Source of the DNA: UBA7672 sp034439955
GTDB taxonomy: Bacteria; Pseudomonadota; Alphaproteobacteria; Caulobacterales; Hyphomonadaceae
DNA length: 63,946 bases
Direction: 5' to 3'
Assembly: GCA_034439955.1 (NCBI GenBank)
Contig: JAWXBJ010000147.1
Location: 1 to 63,946, forward strand
Shown: positions 18,735 through 29,061 of the stretch, in pieces
How positions within the stretch are numbered: position 1 is the first letter of the stretch
Layout of the letters: the number at the start of each line of letters is the position of its first letter
The notes under the pieces: model-generated
Databases searched by the model: none
Told to the model about the DNA's origin: nothing
What the model saw: only the letters and a program-made list of their open reading frames with translations
Position numbers and translations under genes: made by a program

Positions 18735-19847
18735 ATGAAGCTCACGATCGACCGCAACGCCTTGATGCGCGCGCTGTCCCATGTTCAGGCCGTGGTGGAA
18801 CGCCGGAACACGATTCCGATCCTGTCCAACATCCTGCTGCAGGCCGATGGCGACCGGCTCAATCTCACGGCGACCGACCTCGATATCGAGGCCTCCGACG
18901 CCGCCGAGGCGAAAGTGAAGAAAGCCGGACAGGTGACCGCGCCGGCCCAGACCCTGTTCGACGTGGTGCGAAAACTGCCCGACGGTTCCGAGATCGCGCT
19001 TGAACTGACCGACAACCGCCTCTCGATTGTCGCCGGCCGTTCGCGATTCGCCCTGCCCACGCTGCCGGCGGCGGATTTCCAGACCATGGCGCGCGAAGAC
19101 GCGCCGGTGAAATTCGAGGTCGCAGCGGCCGAGCTGCGCCGCATCATCGATAAGACCCGGTTCGCGATCTCGACCGAGGAGACACGCTATTATCTCAACG
19201 GCATCTACCTTCATCACGCCAAGGGAGCGGACGGTTTCGTGCTGAGGGCGGTGGCGACCGACGGGCACAGGCTGGCTCTGGCCGAGGCGCCCGCGCCCGC
19301 AGGGTCGGCGAATCTCAAGGGCGTGATCGTGCCCCGCAAGGCCGTCGCGGAAGCCCGGCGCCTGCTTGATGACGCGCCCGAAATGGTGACGGTCGAGGCG
19401 TCCGACGCCAAGATCACCTTCAGAATCGGCCATGCGACGCTGACGTCCAAACTCATAGACGGCTCCTTTCCCGATTATCAGCGCGTCATCCCGAAGGAGA
19501 ATGGCCGCATCCTCACCGTCAACAACAGCGACTTCAAGAACGCCGTGGACCGGGTGGCGACGGTATCGGCCGAGCGCTCGCGCTCGGTGAAGCTGTCGCT
19601 GTCCCAGGGCAAGCTGACCCTGACCGTCAGCCATTCGGAAACCGGACAGGGCGTCGAGGAGCTGGAAGCTGATTACGACGCCGAGCCGATGGAGATCGGC
19701 TTCAACGCGAAGTACCTGCTCGACGTGACGCAGCAGATCGAAGGCGAGGACGCCAGGATCGAGTTCAACGATCCCGCCTCGCCCGCGCGCGTTCTCGACG
19801 GCAAGGACGCTGGCGCCCAGTATGTGCTCATGCCGCTGCGGGTGTGA
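18735..19847 (+). CDS. dnaN: DNA polymerase III beta subunit (sliding clamp)
   Basis: 370 residues from the ATG at 18735, where the family N-terminus MKLTIDRNALMRALSHVQ starts. Three successive clamp repeats are visible (about 1-120, 128-245, 246-370), with the expected VERRNTIPILSNILL and TRYYLNGIYLH segments, and the C-terminus ends YVLMPLRV, the conserved clamp end that contacts partners. It forms the dimeric ring that tethers polymerase III. The stop overlaps the recF start by 4 bases (GTGA), showing translational coupling. Confidence 0.97.
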   Translation: MKLTIDRNALMRALSHVQAVVERRNTIPILSNILLQADGDRLNLTATDLDIEASDAAEAKVKKAGQVTAPAQTLFDVVRKLPDGSEIALELTDNRLSIVAGRSRFALPTLPAADFQTMAREDAPVKFEVAAAELRRIIDKTRFAISTEETRYYLNGIYLHHAKGADGFVLRAVATDGHRLALAEAPAPAGSANLKGVIVPRKAVAEARRLLDDAPEMVTVEASDAKITFRIGHATLTSKLIDGSFPDYQRVIPKENGRILTVNNSDFKNAVDRVATVSAERSRSVKLSLSQGKLTLTVSHSETGQGVEELEADYDAEPMEIGFNAKYLLDVTQQIEGEDARIEFNDPASPARVLDGKDAGAQYVLMPLRV

Positions 19848-21034
19848 ATGAGGCGAAGGCGGCGCCTGGCGCGAATGGCGGCGCCCGGCGCGCCCCCCGC
19901 GTCCACCTGCGGCGACTCGGGCTCCGGAACTTCCGTAATCACGCCGAAACGGCGATGCTGCTCGACGGAAGGCATGTCTGCCTCTACGGGCCGAACGGCG
20001 CCGGCAAGACCAACCTGCTCGAGGCGGTCTCAATGCTGGGGCCGGGAAGGGGCATTCGCGGCTCGGACCTGCCCGAGCTTGTTCGCAGAACGCCGGACGG
20101 GCCGGCGGAGCGCAGCTGGGCCCTGTCGGCGGATTTGTGCGATGGCGGTACCGATCGGAAAATATCACTGGCGCTTGAGCTCGACGAAGGCGGGCGCTCC
20201 CGGCGGGTCTCGAAGCTGGATGGCGTCGCCGCGACACAGGCAGACCTTTCGGAAATCGTGAGGATCATCTGGCTCACGCCCGCGATGGACCGGGTCTTTG
20301 CGGGTGCGGCGGGAGATCGGCGCAAGTTTTTCGACCGGCAGGTGCTCGCGCACTCCCCAGCTCATGGCCCGGCTGCCGCCGCTTACGAGAAGGCGATGCG
20401 CAACCGCAACGCGCTGCTGGAGCAGCCGGGGCCGGATTCGGCCTGGCTTGAGGCGCTGGAGCGAAGGATGGCCGAGGCAGGGGCGGCGATCGCGGTCTAT
20501 CGAGCGCAGGCGCTCGCCCGGATGCAGGCCGCGATCGACGGGCGGCCGGACGGCGCCTTCCCGAAGGCCGACCTGGAGCTGGACGGCCGCTTTGAAGGCA
20601 TGGCGGCCGCCGCGCCCGACCTGATGGCGATCGAGTGCGAGCTGGCCTCGGCGCTGCGATCCGGGCGGTCCAGGGACGCTGCGGCGGGACGCACGCTGGA
20701 CGGCGTTCATCGCACCGAGCTTCGGGTTATGCACAGGGCCAAGGAGATGCCGGCCGCCGACTGTTCGACGGGCGAGCAAAAAGCGTTGTTGATGGGACTT
20801 GTTCTGGCCAATGCGCAGGCTCTTTTCGAGCGCGACTTCGCCCCCCATCCCCTGCTATTGTTGGACGAGGCCGCCGCTCATCTCGATTCGGACCGGCGGG
20901 CGGCCCTTTTCGATGAACTTTCCGCCCTTGGCGGCCAGGCCTGGCTGTCGGGAACCGACCGCAGCCTGTTCGATGCCTTTGGCGATCGCGCCCAGCGTTT
21001 CGGGGTGTCCGACGGGCAGGTTCGCGAGGACTGA
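19844..21034 (+). CDS. recF: DNA replication/repair protein RecF
   Basis: 396 residues from a GTG that overlaps the dnaN stop (GTGA). SMC-like ATPase: Walker A GPNGAGKTNL (about 46-55), ABC-type signature CSTGEQKALLMGL (about 305), Walker B LLLLDEAAAHLD (about 340) and D-loop. The N-terminal 20 residues (Ala/Gly/Arg-rich) before VHLRRLGLRNFRNH are longer than usual. It loads RecA at gaps with RecO/RecR. The dnaN-recF operon layout is standard. Confidence 0.95.
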   Translation: MNEAKAAPGANGGARRAPRVHLRRLGLRNFRNHAETAMLLDGRHVCLYGPNGAGKTNLLEAVSMLGPGRGIRGSDLPELVRRTPDGPAERSWALSADLCDGGTDRKISLALELDEGGRSRRVSKLDGVAATQADLSEIVRIIWLTPAMDRVFAGAAGDRRKFFDRQVLAHSPAHGPAAAAYEKAMRNRNALLEQPGPDSAWLEALERRMAEAGAAIAVYRAQALARMQAAIDGRPDGAFPKADLELDGRFEGMAAAAPDLMAIECELASALRSGRSRDAAAGRTLDGVHRTELRVMHRAKEMPAADCSTGEQKALLMGLVLANAQALFERDFAPHPLLLLDEAAAHLDSDRRAALFDELSALGGQAWLSGTDRSLFDAFGDRAQRFGVSDGQVRED

Positions 21035-21099
21035 ATGGATTATAGCGGACCGGTTCTCCGATGTGCGCGAGAGCGGGCTGAAAAAGTTTGGATGAGCTG

Positions 21100-23562
21100 A
21101 TGACTGAAAACACGAGTGCGGGAGAAGCGACGTCCGGAACGGGCAAGGCGAAGCAGGGCTATGACGCCGAGTCGATCAAGGTCCTCCGCGGCCTCGACGC
21201 CGTGCGCAAGCGGCCGGGCATGTACATCGGCGACACGGATGACGGATCAGGTCTGCACCACATGGTCTACGAGGTGGTCGACAACGCGATCGACGAGGCG
21301 CTGGCGGGTCACGCCGACTATGTGACGGTGACGCTGCACGCCGACGGGTCGGCTGAAATCGGTGACAATGGGCGCGGCATACCCGTCGATATCCATGTCG
21401 AGGAAGGCGTCTCGGCGGCTGAAGTCGTGATGACCCAGCTGCACGCTGGAGGCAAGTTCAACAACATGGAAGAAGCCGGGTCCTACAAGGTCTCGGGCGG
21501 TCTGCACGGCGTCGGGGTGTCGGTTGTCAACGCGTTGTCGGAAACGCTCGATCTCAAGATCTACCGCAATGGCAAGGTCCACGAGATGCGGTTTCGTCTG
21601 GGTGAGCCTGAAGCCCCGTTGCGGGTCACCGGGGATGCGCCGATCCGCGCCGATGGGCGTCCATTGACCGGGACGGTGGTGCGTTTCCTGCCCTCTTCCA
21701 AAACATTCACGATGATGGAGTTCAGCCGGACGACACTCGAGCATCGCCTGCGCGAACTGGCCTTCCTCAATTCGGGCGTGAAAATCGTGTTTCGGGACGA
21801 ACGGCCGGCGGAATCTGTCGATATCGTCATGCAGTATGATGGCGGCACAGAGGAGTTCGTGAAGCATATCGACAAGCAGCGCCACGCGATCATCGCCAAA
21901 CCCATACACGTCGTCTCCAACCGCGACGGCGTGATCGTCGAGGCGGCGATGCAATGGAATGATGGGTATTACGAGAACGTGCTGTGCTTCACCAACAACA
22001 TCCCACAGCGCGACGGCGGCACACACCTCGCCGGATTCCGCGGCGCCCTGACGCGGGTCATCAACAAATACGCCAGCGAGACGGGCATCGCGAAGAAGGA
22101 GAAGGTCGAGATATCGGGCGACGACGCGCGCGAGGGGTTGACCTGCGTCCTCTCGGTCAAGGTTCCCGACCCGAAATTCTCGAGCCAGACCAAGGACAAG
22201 CTGGTGTCCTCGGAAGTGCGCCCGATCGTCGAAAGCCTGATGAACGACGCGCTCAGCCAGTGGTTCGAGGAAAACCCGCAGCCCGCGCGTCTGGTGATGA
22301 TGAAGATCGTCGAAGCGGCGGCCGCCCGCGAGGCCGCCCGCAAGGCCCGCGAATTGACCCGGCGCAAATCGGCGCTCGACATCACTTCGTTGCCGGGAAA
22401 GCTTGCCGATTGCCAGGAAAAGGATCCGGCAAAGTCCGAACTGTTCATCGTCGAGGGGGATTCAGCCGGCGGTTCCGCCAAGCAGGGCAGGGACCGCCAG
22501 AACCAGGCCGTGCTGCCGCTGCGGGGCAAGATCCTCAACGTCGAGCGGGCGCGCTTCGACAAGATGCTGTCGTCCGAGCAGGTCGGAACCCTGATCACGG
22601 CGCTGGGCGCCGGGATCGGCCGGGACGATTTCAACATCGAGAAGCTGCGCTATCACCGCATCATCATCATGACGGACGCCGACGTCGACGGGGCGCACAT
22701 CCGGACGCTGCTGCTCACCTTCTTCTACAGGCAGATGCGAGAGGTGATCGATCGCGGCTATCTCTATATCGCCCAACCTCCGCTCTATAAGGCGGAGCGG
22801 GGGAAATCGGAGCGCTATCTCAAGGACGACTCCGAGATGGACGCATTTCTGGTCGAGGAAGGCGTGCGCGGACAGACCCTGGTGCTCGATGGCGGCGAAC
22901 AGCTCGCCGGCCAGGATCTCCGCGCGCAGGTGAAGGACGCTGCGGCGTTCAAGGGGACGCTGTCGCGCCTGGCGTTGCGGGCGCCGCCCAACATCGTCGA
23001 GCAGGCGGCGATCGCGGGCGTTTTCCGGACCGGCGCCGGCGACGCCGAAGCCAGGTCGGCGGCGCTGCGTCTCAACCGCATCGCGGAAGAAGGCGAGGAT
23101 ACCTGGGACGGCAGCTTTCAGGGCGAGACCGCGATCTTCCACCGCACGGTGCGCGGCGTCGAGGAACGGGCCGCTCTCGACAAGGGCATCCTCGCGATGC
23201 CCGACGCGCGGCGGCTGGCGGAACGGGCTGAAAAGCTTGCATCGCTCTATGCCAGCCGGTCCATGCTGCGGCATGAAAAGGGCGGGGAGACGCCCGTCTT
23301 CGGCCCCGTATCGCTGCTGGCTGCCGTCCTCGAAGCGGGTGCAAGGGGCGTCAAGATCCAGCGTTACAAGGGTCTCGGCGAAATGAACCCCAGCCAGCTC
23401 TGGGAAACGACGCTCGACGCCAACGCCCGCACGCTACTCCAGGTCAAAGTCGAGCACGCCGATACGGCGGACGAGATGTTCTCGAAACTCATGGGCGACG
23501 TCGTCGAACCGAGGCGGGAGTTCATCCAGGAAAACGCGCTCGAAGCCGAAGTGGACGCTTGA
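21100..23562 (+). CDS. gyrB: DNA gyrase subunit B
   Basis: 820 residues from the ATG at 21100; a TTG four codons upstream (21088) is possible and neither has a good ribosome-binding site. GHKL ATPase motifs: EVVDNAIDEALAG, DNGRGIPVD, GGLHGVGVSVVNALSE (about 20-135). TOPRIM domain with EGDSAGGSAKQGRDR (about 450) and DADVDGAHIRTLLLTFFYR (about 520), and C-terminal QRYKGLGEMNPSQLWETT. The insert of about 170 residues between TOPRIM and the C-terminal motif is usual in alphaproteobacterial GyrB. It introduces negative supercoils with GyrA. Confidence 0.97.
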   Translation: MTENTSAGEATSGTGKAKQGYDAESIKVLRGLDAVRKRPGMYIGDTDDGSGLHHMVYEVVDNAIDEALAGHADYVTVTLHADGSAEIGDNGRGIPVDIHVEEGVSAAEVVMTQLHAGGKFNNMEEAGSYKVSGGLHGVGVSVVNALSETLDLKIYRNGKVHEMRFRLGEPEAPLRVTGDAPIRADGRPLTGTVVRFLPSSKTFTMMEFSRTTLEHRLRELAFLNSGVKIVFRDERPAESVDIVMQYDGGTEEFVKHIDKQRHAIIAKPIHVVSNRDGVIVEAAMQWNDGYYENVLCFTNNIPQRDGGTHLAGFRGALTRVINKYASETGIAKKEKVEISGDDAREGLTCVLSVKVPDPKFSSQTKDKLVSSEVRPIVESLMNDALSQWFEENPQPARLVMMKIVEAAAAREAARKARELTRRKSALDITSLPGKLADCQEKDPAKSELFIVEGDSAGGSAKQGRDRQNQAVLPLRGKILNVERARFDKMLSSEQVGTLITALGAGIGRDDFNIEKLRYHRIIIMTDADVDGAHIRTLLLTFFYRQMREVIDRGYLYIAQPPLYKAERGKSERYLKDDSEMDAFLVEEGVRGQTLVLDGGEQLAGQDLRAQVKDAAAFKGTLSRLALRAPPNIVEQAAIAGVFRTGAGDAEARSAALRLNRIAEEGEDTWDGSFQGETAIFHRTVRGVEERAALDKGILAMPDARRLAERAEKLASLYASRSMLRHEKGGETPVFGPVSLLAAVLEAGARGVKIQRYKGLGEMNPSQLWETTLDANARTLLQVKVEHADTADEMFSKLMGDVVEPRREFIQENALEAEVDA

Positions 23563-23957
23563 GGCGACGCTTGAGAGACGCGTTTGGCGCGAGAAAACGG
23601 ACACAGAAATTGCTGGTGTCGTCTGCATGAGCCTCCAACACGGCCTTCAAGGCGGCTTGAATACTGGCGCAGTCCAAGCGCAGGCCTCAGAGTCGCAATT
23701 TTGTTGCGCCATCCCGACCACGATGTGCGCCGATATCGGTAGAGTCCACGCCTTGGGGCAAATTTTATCCTTCCCCAGCGCGATCTGATGTAAAAATGCT
23801 TCACAACCGCCCCATTTCGCGGAAATTGACCCGATGATTGCTGGCGCTGATTGACGCGTCGGGGGGCATGGCGAATGTGTGACAATGGTCTATCGACTTG
23901 AGCCAACGAGGCGCGAGCCGTCTGTGGGCATTTTCTCTACTTCAAGGTGCAACCGAA
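23563..23957 (+). other. gyrB to TonB-receptor intergenic region
   Basis: About 395 bases between gyrB and the receptor. No gene, tRNA or clear terminator seen. An A/T-richer patch around 23755-23800 (CAAATTTTATCC, GATGTAAAAATGC) could belong to the receptor promoter, but no confident -35/-10 pair or operator was recognised. Confidence 0.4.
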
Positions 23958-26849
23958 ATGGGGTCGTTCGTGAAAAGTAACCGTCTCAAATACTCTCTGC
24001 TGCAGTCCACCCTGCTCGCAACATTTGCGAGCGCGTCTGTTAGCGGGGCCGCTTTTGCTCAGCAAGTAACGGGTCCGGCGGCCATCGAGAACCGCGATAC
24101 GATTATCATCACGGGCACGCGGATCGACCGCGAGGGTTATGTGTCCTCGAGCCCGGTCCTCACGGTCGATGCGGAGGAACTGCAACGCCAGCAGCCGATC
24201 GATGTCGAGGAAGTCCTCCGCGATCTGCCGCAATTCGCCCCCGGCAATGGCGGCCAGGTCAACAACGGCTCGTCGGGAACCTCGACTCTCGACCTGCGCG
24301 GCCTCACGACACCCCGCACCCTGCCGCTGATCGACGGCAAACGGATGGTGGGCTTCGATCCCAACGGCCTGTTCGACGTTAGCGCCGTTCCGATCGCGCT
24401 GCTCAAACGCGTTGATGTCGTGACCGGCGGCGCCTCGGCCGTTTACGGTTCGGACGCCATCGCCGGCGTCGTCAACTTCATCCTCAATGACGACTTTCAG
24501 GGCGCGCAGATCGACGGCAACTACTCCTTCACCGAAAAGGGCGATGGAGAGACGGACTCGATTTCGGCGACGATCGGCGCCGGCTTCGACGACAGCCGGG
24601 GCAATGCCGTCCTTAACGTCTCCTACGCCAACAAGGAACCGGTCTACCAGACGTGATATCCGGCGTCCGCCACGCCTGGCGCAAGCTCGACAACTGACCC
24701 GACGGCGATCGATTCGGCCGTCGGCGCCCGCACCCAGATCAGCCCCACCGGCGCCCTGGTGCCTTTCTATCTGGGGTTCAACTTCAACCCGCAGAACCTC
24801 TACCAGACGCCGCAGACGCGCTGGAATGCGACGGCACTCGCCAAATACGCCGTCACTGACACTGTCGAGGCCTATTCGCGCTTCATCTTCCAGAATTCGT
24901 TGAGCGCGCCGCAGATCGCCTCTTCGGGCACGTTCGGCTTCCCGTTCGCCATCCCGCTGAATAACCCCTTCCTGACACCGGAGGCCTCCGCCTACCTCGC
25001 CGCCAACAACACGGTTGGCGCCTGCACCAATGACTACGGCGCGGTGGCTGCGCCCGGAACGCAGTGCGCCGTTGATGTCGGCGTGCGCTGGCGCGGCGTC
25101 GCGGTCGGCCCGCGCGCCTATGTCTTCGACTACACGACCTTTCAGGCGCTGGTCGGTCTGCGCGGGGAAATCGGCGGTTGGAACTGGGATGTGGCCGCGG
25201 CCCATGGCGAATCCAGCCTGAAGCGCCAGCAGAACAACGACATCAGCGCCCCGCGCGTCCAGCAGGCCTTTTTCGCAGCCAGCCAGACAACCTGCACTGA
25301 CACCTCGAATTTCTGCTCGCCGCTCAACCTGTTCAACCCGGCGCTGGGCATCAACGCGGCGGCGATCGACTTCATCGCCCTCAACCTGCAGGTCCAGTCG
25401 CTCACGCAGCAGGACTATGTGACGGCCAACATCGGCGGCGACATCGGCTTCCTGCAGAGCCCGTTCGCCTCGACGCCCGTCGCGGCATCCTTCGGGGTCG
25501 AATATCGCGGTGAGGAATCGTCCTATCAGCCGGACTCGGCCTCACAGTCGGGCGAATCGCCCGGCTTCGGCCAGACGCTGCCGATCGAGGGTCAGTACGA
25601 TGTGGAGGAATACTTCACCGAAGTGCTGATCCCGCTCGTGGCGGACGCCCCGCTCGCACGCGAGATCAACCTCGAAACCGGCTATCGCTACTCGGATTAC
25701 TCCTCCTCAGGCAACACGGAGAGCTACAAGTTCGGCGCGGACTGGATGCCGGTTGAAGGCCTTCGCTTCCGCGGCATGTTCCAGCGCGCCGTGCGCGCAG
25801 CGAACATCAGCGAGCTGTTTTCCCCACGCGTTCCGGGCACCGGCGACCTCTTGATCGACCCGTGCGCGAACGGGCGGCCCGGCACGCCGCTCACCGGCCA
25901 GCTGGGGGCGCTCTGCATCGCAACCGGCGTTCCGACGTCCGCCATTGCTGGCGGCACGCTGGCTCAGCCCACCTCCGGTCAGGTCAACAACTTCACCGGC
26001 GGCAACGCCAACCTGACGCCGGAGGAAGCTGACACCATCACCTATGGCGTGGTGTGGCAGCCGGAGTTCGTTCCGGGCCTGGGCGTCACTGTCGATTATT
26101 ACGACATCACGGTGGATGGCGCGATCGCGCTGCGGCCGGTCTTCGACGTCATCGACGGCTGCTATAACCTCTCCCGCAACACGGCGGCCTCCGCCTCGTT
26201 CGCGGACTGCGGCCTGATCGCCCGCAACACGACCAACGGCACGCTGGAAGGCGCGCTGCGGTTCGGGGTCGATCAGCTCAACGACAATATCGGGGAAGTC
26301 CACGCCGAAGGGATCGACTACTCGATCAATTATGGCTTTGACATCGGCCGCTGGGGCGCGATCGACTTGGGCTTCGACGGCACGCATGTTCTCGACAGCA
26401 GCTACATCGCTGTAGCGGGTCAGCCGGCCAATTCTTGCACAGGGCGCTATGGCAAGCAGTGCGGCCTGCCATCGACCGTCACCGGCTCGACCGGCGGCCC
26501 GACGCCGGAGGACCACTGGGTGCAGCGCACGACCTGGACGTTCGGAAACTTCGACATCGGTTATCTGTGGCGCCACCTCAGCGAAGTCGAAGTCGATGAG
26601 GCGCAGAAGTCGACGCCGGCAATCGAAAGCGACTCGATCGCCGCTTACGACTATCTCGACCTGTCGGGCTCCTGGCAGGTGACGGACGGCCTAAAGGTGC
26701 GGCTCGCCGTTACCAACGTCACCGACGAGGACGCGCCGTTCGTGCAGACCGAAATTGGCTCGACCACATTCAACAGCGGCAACACTTATCCCTCGACCTA
26801 CGATGTCCTGGGTCGCGTGTTTTCCGTGGGCGTTACGTCGCGCTTCTAG
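23958..26849 (+). pseudogene. TonB-dependent outer-membrane receptor interrupted by one in-frame TGA
   Basis: The 964 codons between ATG (23958) and the final TAG-type stop are open in one frame except for a single TGA at 24654-24656. Before it: signal peptide ending AAFAQ, TonB-box-like DTIIITGTRI, and a complete plug domain with PLIDGKRMVGFDP and GGASAVYGSDAIAGVVNFIL. After it: a complete beta-barrel of about 730 residues with typical strands, TPEEADTITYGVVW-like, and the terminal signature LGRVFSVGVTSRF. Nothing is missing on either side and no frame change occurs, so one substitution (for example TGG or CGA to TGA) explains it. It would import siderophore, vitamin or carbohydrate across the outer membrane. 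Either a recent nonsense mutation, a sequencing error or rare read-through. The 3' part alone could start at GTG 24759 but lacks an export signal. Confidence 0.85.
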
Positions 26850-26975
26850 AACGCGTTGCGATCAACCCGGTTTGGTGCACCGCTTCACGCTCTGGTGTTG
26901 CGGCTTCCAGGCGGGACGACTTGCGGGCGCGTCCTCAAGCCGATCTGACAGAAGGCGACATTTGGCCTTTACAAG

Positions 26976-27000
26976 TGCGGCGGCTGTAGTGGCCGCCGCA
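26976..27000 (+). terminator. Hairpin downstream of the TonB receptor
   Basis: A perfect 9-bp stem TGCGGCGGC / GCCGCCGCA with a 7-base loop, followed by TTCCGTTTCC. The T-run is weak, so this may be a terminator or an mRNA-stabilising hairpin between the receptor and the hydroxylase gene. Confidence 0.45.
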
Positions 27001-27061
27001 TTCCGTTTCCCCATCCTGGCGGTTATAGGCCGTCGAGGACACAGCTGGATCGAGCGCTCGC

Positions 27062-28324
27062 ATGGGCCAGGACATCGAGCAGATAGTTCGGGCCGCGGGC
27101 GAGGCGGCCAACGCGGGCCGCTGGCAGGAAGCCGACGCTTTGTGGCGGGAGGTGCACCGGCGCGACCCGGCGGATCCACGCGCGGCCATGAGCCTCGCAG
27201 TGCATGCGATGCAGCGCTCGGATTTCGGCGCGGCGCGAACGCTTTTGGAGGACGCCCTCCTCTTGCGGCCGGCGGACCCGATGCTGCTGTTGGCTTTGGC
27301 CAGGGCAAGGCGTGGAGAAGGCGATGAGCCGGGCGAAGGCCAGGCGATCGACGCGGCTTTGGCGATCGATCCCTATTTTCTGCCGGCGCTGCTGATGAAG
27401 GCGGCGCGTTTCGAGCGTCTCGGCGTCAGCGGCGCTGCAGCCGTGCTTTACCGCTCCTCCCTCAAGATTGCGCCGCCCGAAGGTCAGGAGCCGCCGGCGA
27501 TGCGGGCCCAGTTGGCGCATGCCCGAGCTTTTGTCCGGCGTTACAGCGATGGTCTTAAGGCCAAGCTGACGGCCGCTATCGCGCCGCAGCTCGCCGGCGC
27601 GCCACGTGCGACGGCCGAGCGTTGGCGCGAGGCGGTCTCGATTATGGCAGGCGCCTCGGCGCCTTACCGTCAGGAAGCCGCCCAGATCCATGTGCCCCGA
27701 CTCCCAGCCATTCCGTTCTATGACCGCGACTTGTTTGCGTGGGCCGCCGATCTCGAAGCCAAGACTGACGTCATCCGGCAGGAGCTGACGGGGCTGCTGG
27801 AAGGGGGCGCGGCCGGCTTCGCGCCATATATCGCCATCGAGCGGGGCCAGCCTGTCGATCAGTGGGCGCAGCTCAACCATTCAGCGCGATGGAGCCACCA
27901 CTCGCTCTGGCGTCATGGCGCGCCGAACGAGCTCAATCTGGCGCGCTGCCCAGCCACACGCGCCGCCCTGGAAGCAGTAGACATGGCCTCCATCGAAGGC
28001 CTGTGCCCCAATGCGATGTTCTCGGCGCTCGCCCCCCGTACGGAGATTCCGCCCCACCACGGAGAAACCAATGCGCGCCTCGTGGTTCACCTTCCACTTA
28101 TCGTCCCCAAGAGGTGCACATACCGGGTCGGCTACGAGCGGCGCGAATGGAAGGTCGGCGAGATACTGGTGTTTGACGACACGATCGAGCATACGGCGCG
28201 AAATGATAGCGACGATCTCCGGGTAGTGCTGATCTTCGACGTCTGGAACCCGCTCCTGTCCAGCGAGGAGCGCGCGATCGTGTCTGAGATAGCGCTGGCA
28301 GCGCGCGCGTTCGCTGCGCTGTGA
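27062..28324 (+). CDS. TPR protein fused to aspartyl/asparaginyl beta-hydroxylase-like 2OG-Fe(II) oxygenase
   Basis: 420 residues. The first 180 are Ala-rich helical repeats of TPR type (AGEAANAGRWQEADALWREV, then ALARARRGEGDEPGEGQAI...). The C-terminal domain (about 205-400) matches the Asp/Asn hydroxylase (LpxO/AspH-like) fold: PHHGETNARLVVHLPL supplies the first iron His, the downstream FDDTIEHTARN supplies the second, and the Arg before VVL would bind 2-oxoglutarate. Such enzymes hydroxylate protein Asp/Asn or lipid A acyl chains; the substrate is unknown. It follows the TonB receptor by 212 bp and is 11 bp from the next gene. Related TPR-hydroxylases are often found beside TonB receptors in Caulobacter-like and sphingomonad genomes (family knowledge). 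Confidence 0.85.
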   Translation: MGQDIEQIVRAAGEAANAGRWQEADALWREVHRRDPADPRAAMSLAVHAMQRSDFGAARTLLEDALLLRPADPMLLLALARARRGEGDEPGEGQAIDAALAIDPYFLPALLMKAARFERLGVSGAAAVLYRSSLKIAPPEGQEPPAMRAQLAHARAFVRRYSDGLKAKLTAAIAPQLAGAPRATAERWREAVSIMAGASAPYRQEAAQIHVPRLPAIPFYDRDLFAWAADLEAKTDVIRQELTGLLEGGAAGFAPYIAIERGQPVDQWAQLNHSARWSHHSLWRHGAPNELNLARCPATRAALEAVDMASIEGLCPNAMFSALAPRTEIPPHHGETNARLVVHLPLIVPKRCTYRVGYERREWKVGEILVFDDTIEHTARNDSDDLRVVLIFDVWNPLLSSEERAIVSEIALAARAFAAL

Positions 28325-28335
28325 GGTAGAGTCCG

Positions 28336-28992
28336 ATGACTCGTTTTGAGGCCCTGACTGCGATCACGGCGCGTCACCAGACGCTCGCTGCGGAAAACTA
28401 CGACCGCGTCCGCGCGTTGGCCGAGCATGTTCGGACAGGGTTCTGCGAATATCTCGAAGCGCCGGGCGGCGATTGCGTGCTGCTCGTGCCCCCGCTTGGG
28501 CCGTTCGATCCAAAGAATTACGGAGACGAGGCCTTCTCGATGGCGCCGACAGGTTTTCGGCAGATCGCGCCCATTGTTTTCGGGCTTGCTGTGCGCGCGA
28601 CAGCCGCGGGTGACTGGATGCGGCTGGTGATGCAATGCTCCAAGCAGGGCGAGGCGTTTCAGGTCGATTTCGCGGACGGCCAGTCGCACGCCTTCGACAT
28701 GCCGTTCGAAACGGCGGATCACGTGCCGTTTTTCAACCTCGTGTTCGAACATCTGCTCGACGGTTTTCGTGAGCAGACGCGCCAGTACGAGGAAGGCGAT
28801 TATGGATCCCGCGCCATCGGCTTCGAGTTCAACGGAGGATTGTACGGAACGGCGCCTGTCAATCCGGTCGTGGTTCTCGCCAAGCCCGCAGCGCCGCCGC
28901 CGGCTCTTCGCAAGACAGCGGTGGAAGCCAACACTCCAAAGCCCCGCAAGCTCAAGCCAGGCGGGGCGGGCAGGAAGCCGCGCCGAAATTAG
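28336..28992 (+). CDS. Orphan protein co-transcribed with the TPR-hydroxylase
   Basis: 218 residues, 11 bp behind the hydroxylase gene with GAGGTAGAG before its ATG. Not recognised. Residues 1-180 look like one compact alpha/beta domain (MTRFEALTAITARHQTLAAEN at the start, aromatic-rich FNLVFEHLLDGFREQ helix near 145). The last 40 residues are Pro/Lys/Arg-rich and end KPGGAGRKPRRN, a basic tail suited to binding nucleic acid or membranes. No signal peptide or membrane segment. Its role should be tied to the hydroxylase, perhaps as substrate or adaptor (inference). Confidence 0.75.
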   Translation: MTRFEALTAITARHQTLAAENYDRVRALAEHVRTGFCEYLEAPGGDCVLLVPPLGPFDPKNYGDEAFSMAPTGFRQIAPIVFGLAVRATAAGDWMRLVMQCSKQGEAFQVDFADGQSHAFDMPFETADHVPFFNLVFEHLLDGFREQTRQYEEGDYGSRAIGFEFNGGLYGTAPVNPVVVLAKPAAPPPALRKTAVEANTPKPRKLKPGGAGRKPRRN

Positions 28993-29024
28993 GGCAACTG
29001 TCTTCGGACAATCGGATGCTGCCT

Positions 29025-29039
29025 GATTGAAGGATGCTT
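29025..29039 (+). repeat. Half copy of dispersed palindromic repeat
   Basis: GATTGAAGGATGCTT matches one arm (reverse complement of GCATCCTTCAATC) of the repeat family found intact at 31486-31533. It lies 32 bases after the stop of the preceding gene; the other arm is degenerate (CGGATGCTG nearby). Confidence 0.4.
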
Positions 29040-29061
29040 TCGAATTCCTCTGCAGGGCAGC

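Noticed and set aside
24654..24656. TGA read as tryptophan or selenocysteine in the TonB receptor
   Set aside because: TGA ends many neighbouring genes and no SECIS-like hairpin was recognised directly after it; nonsense mutation or sequencing error is simpler.
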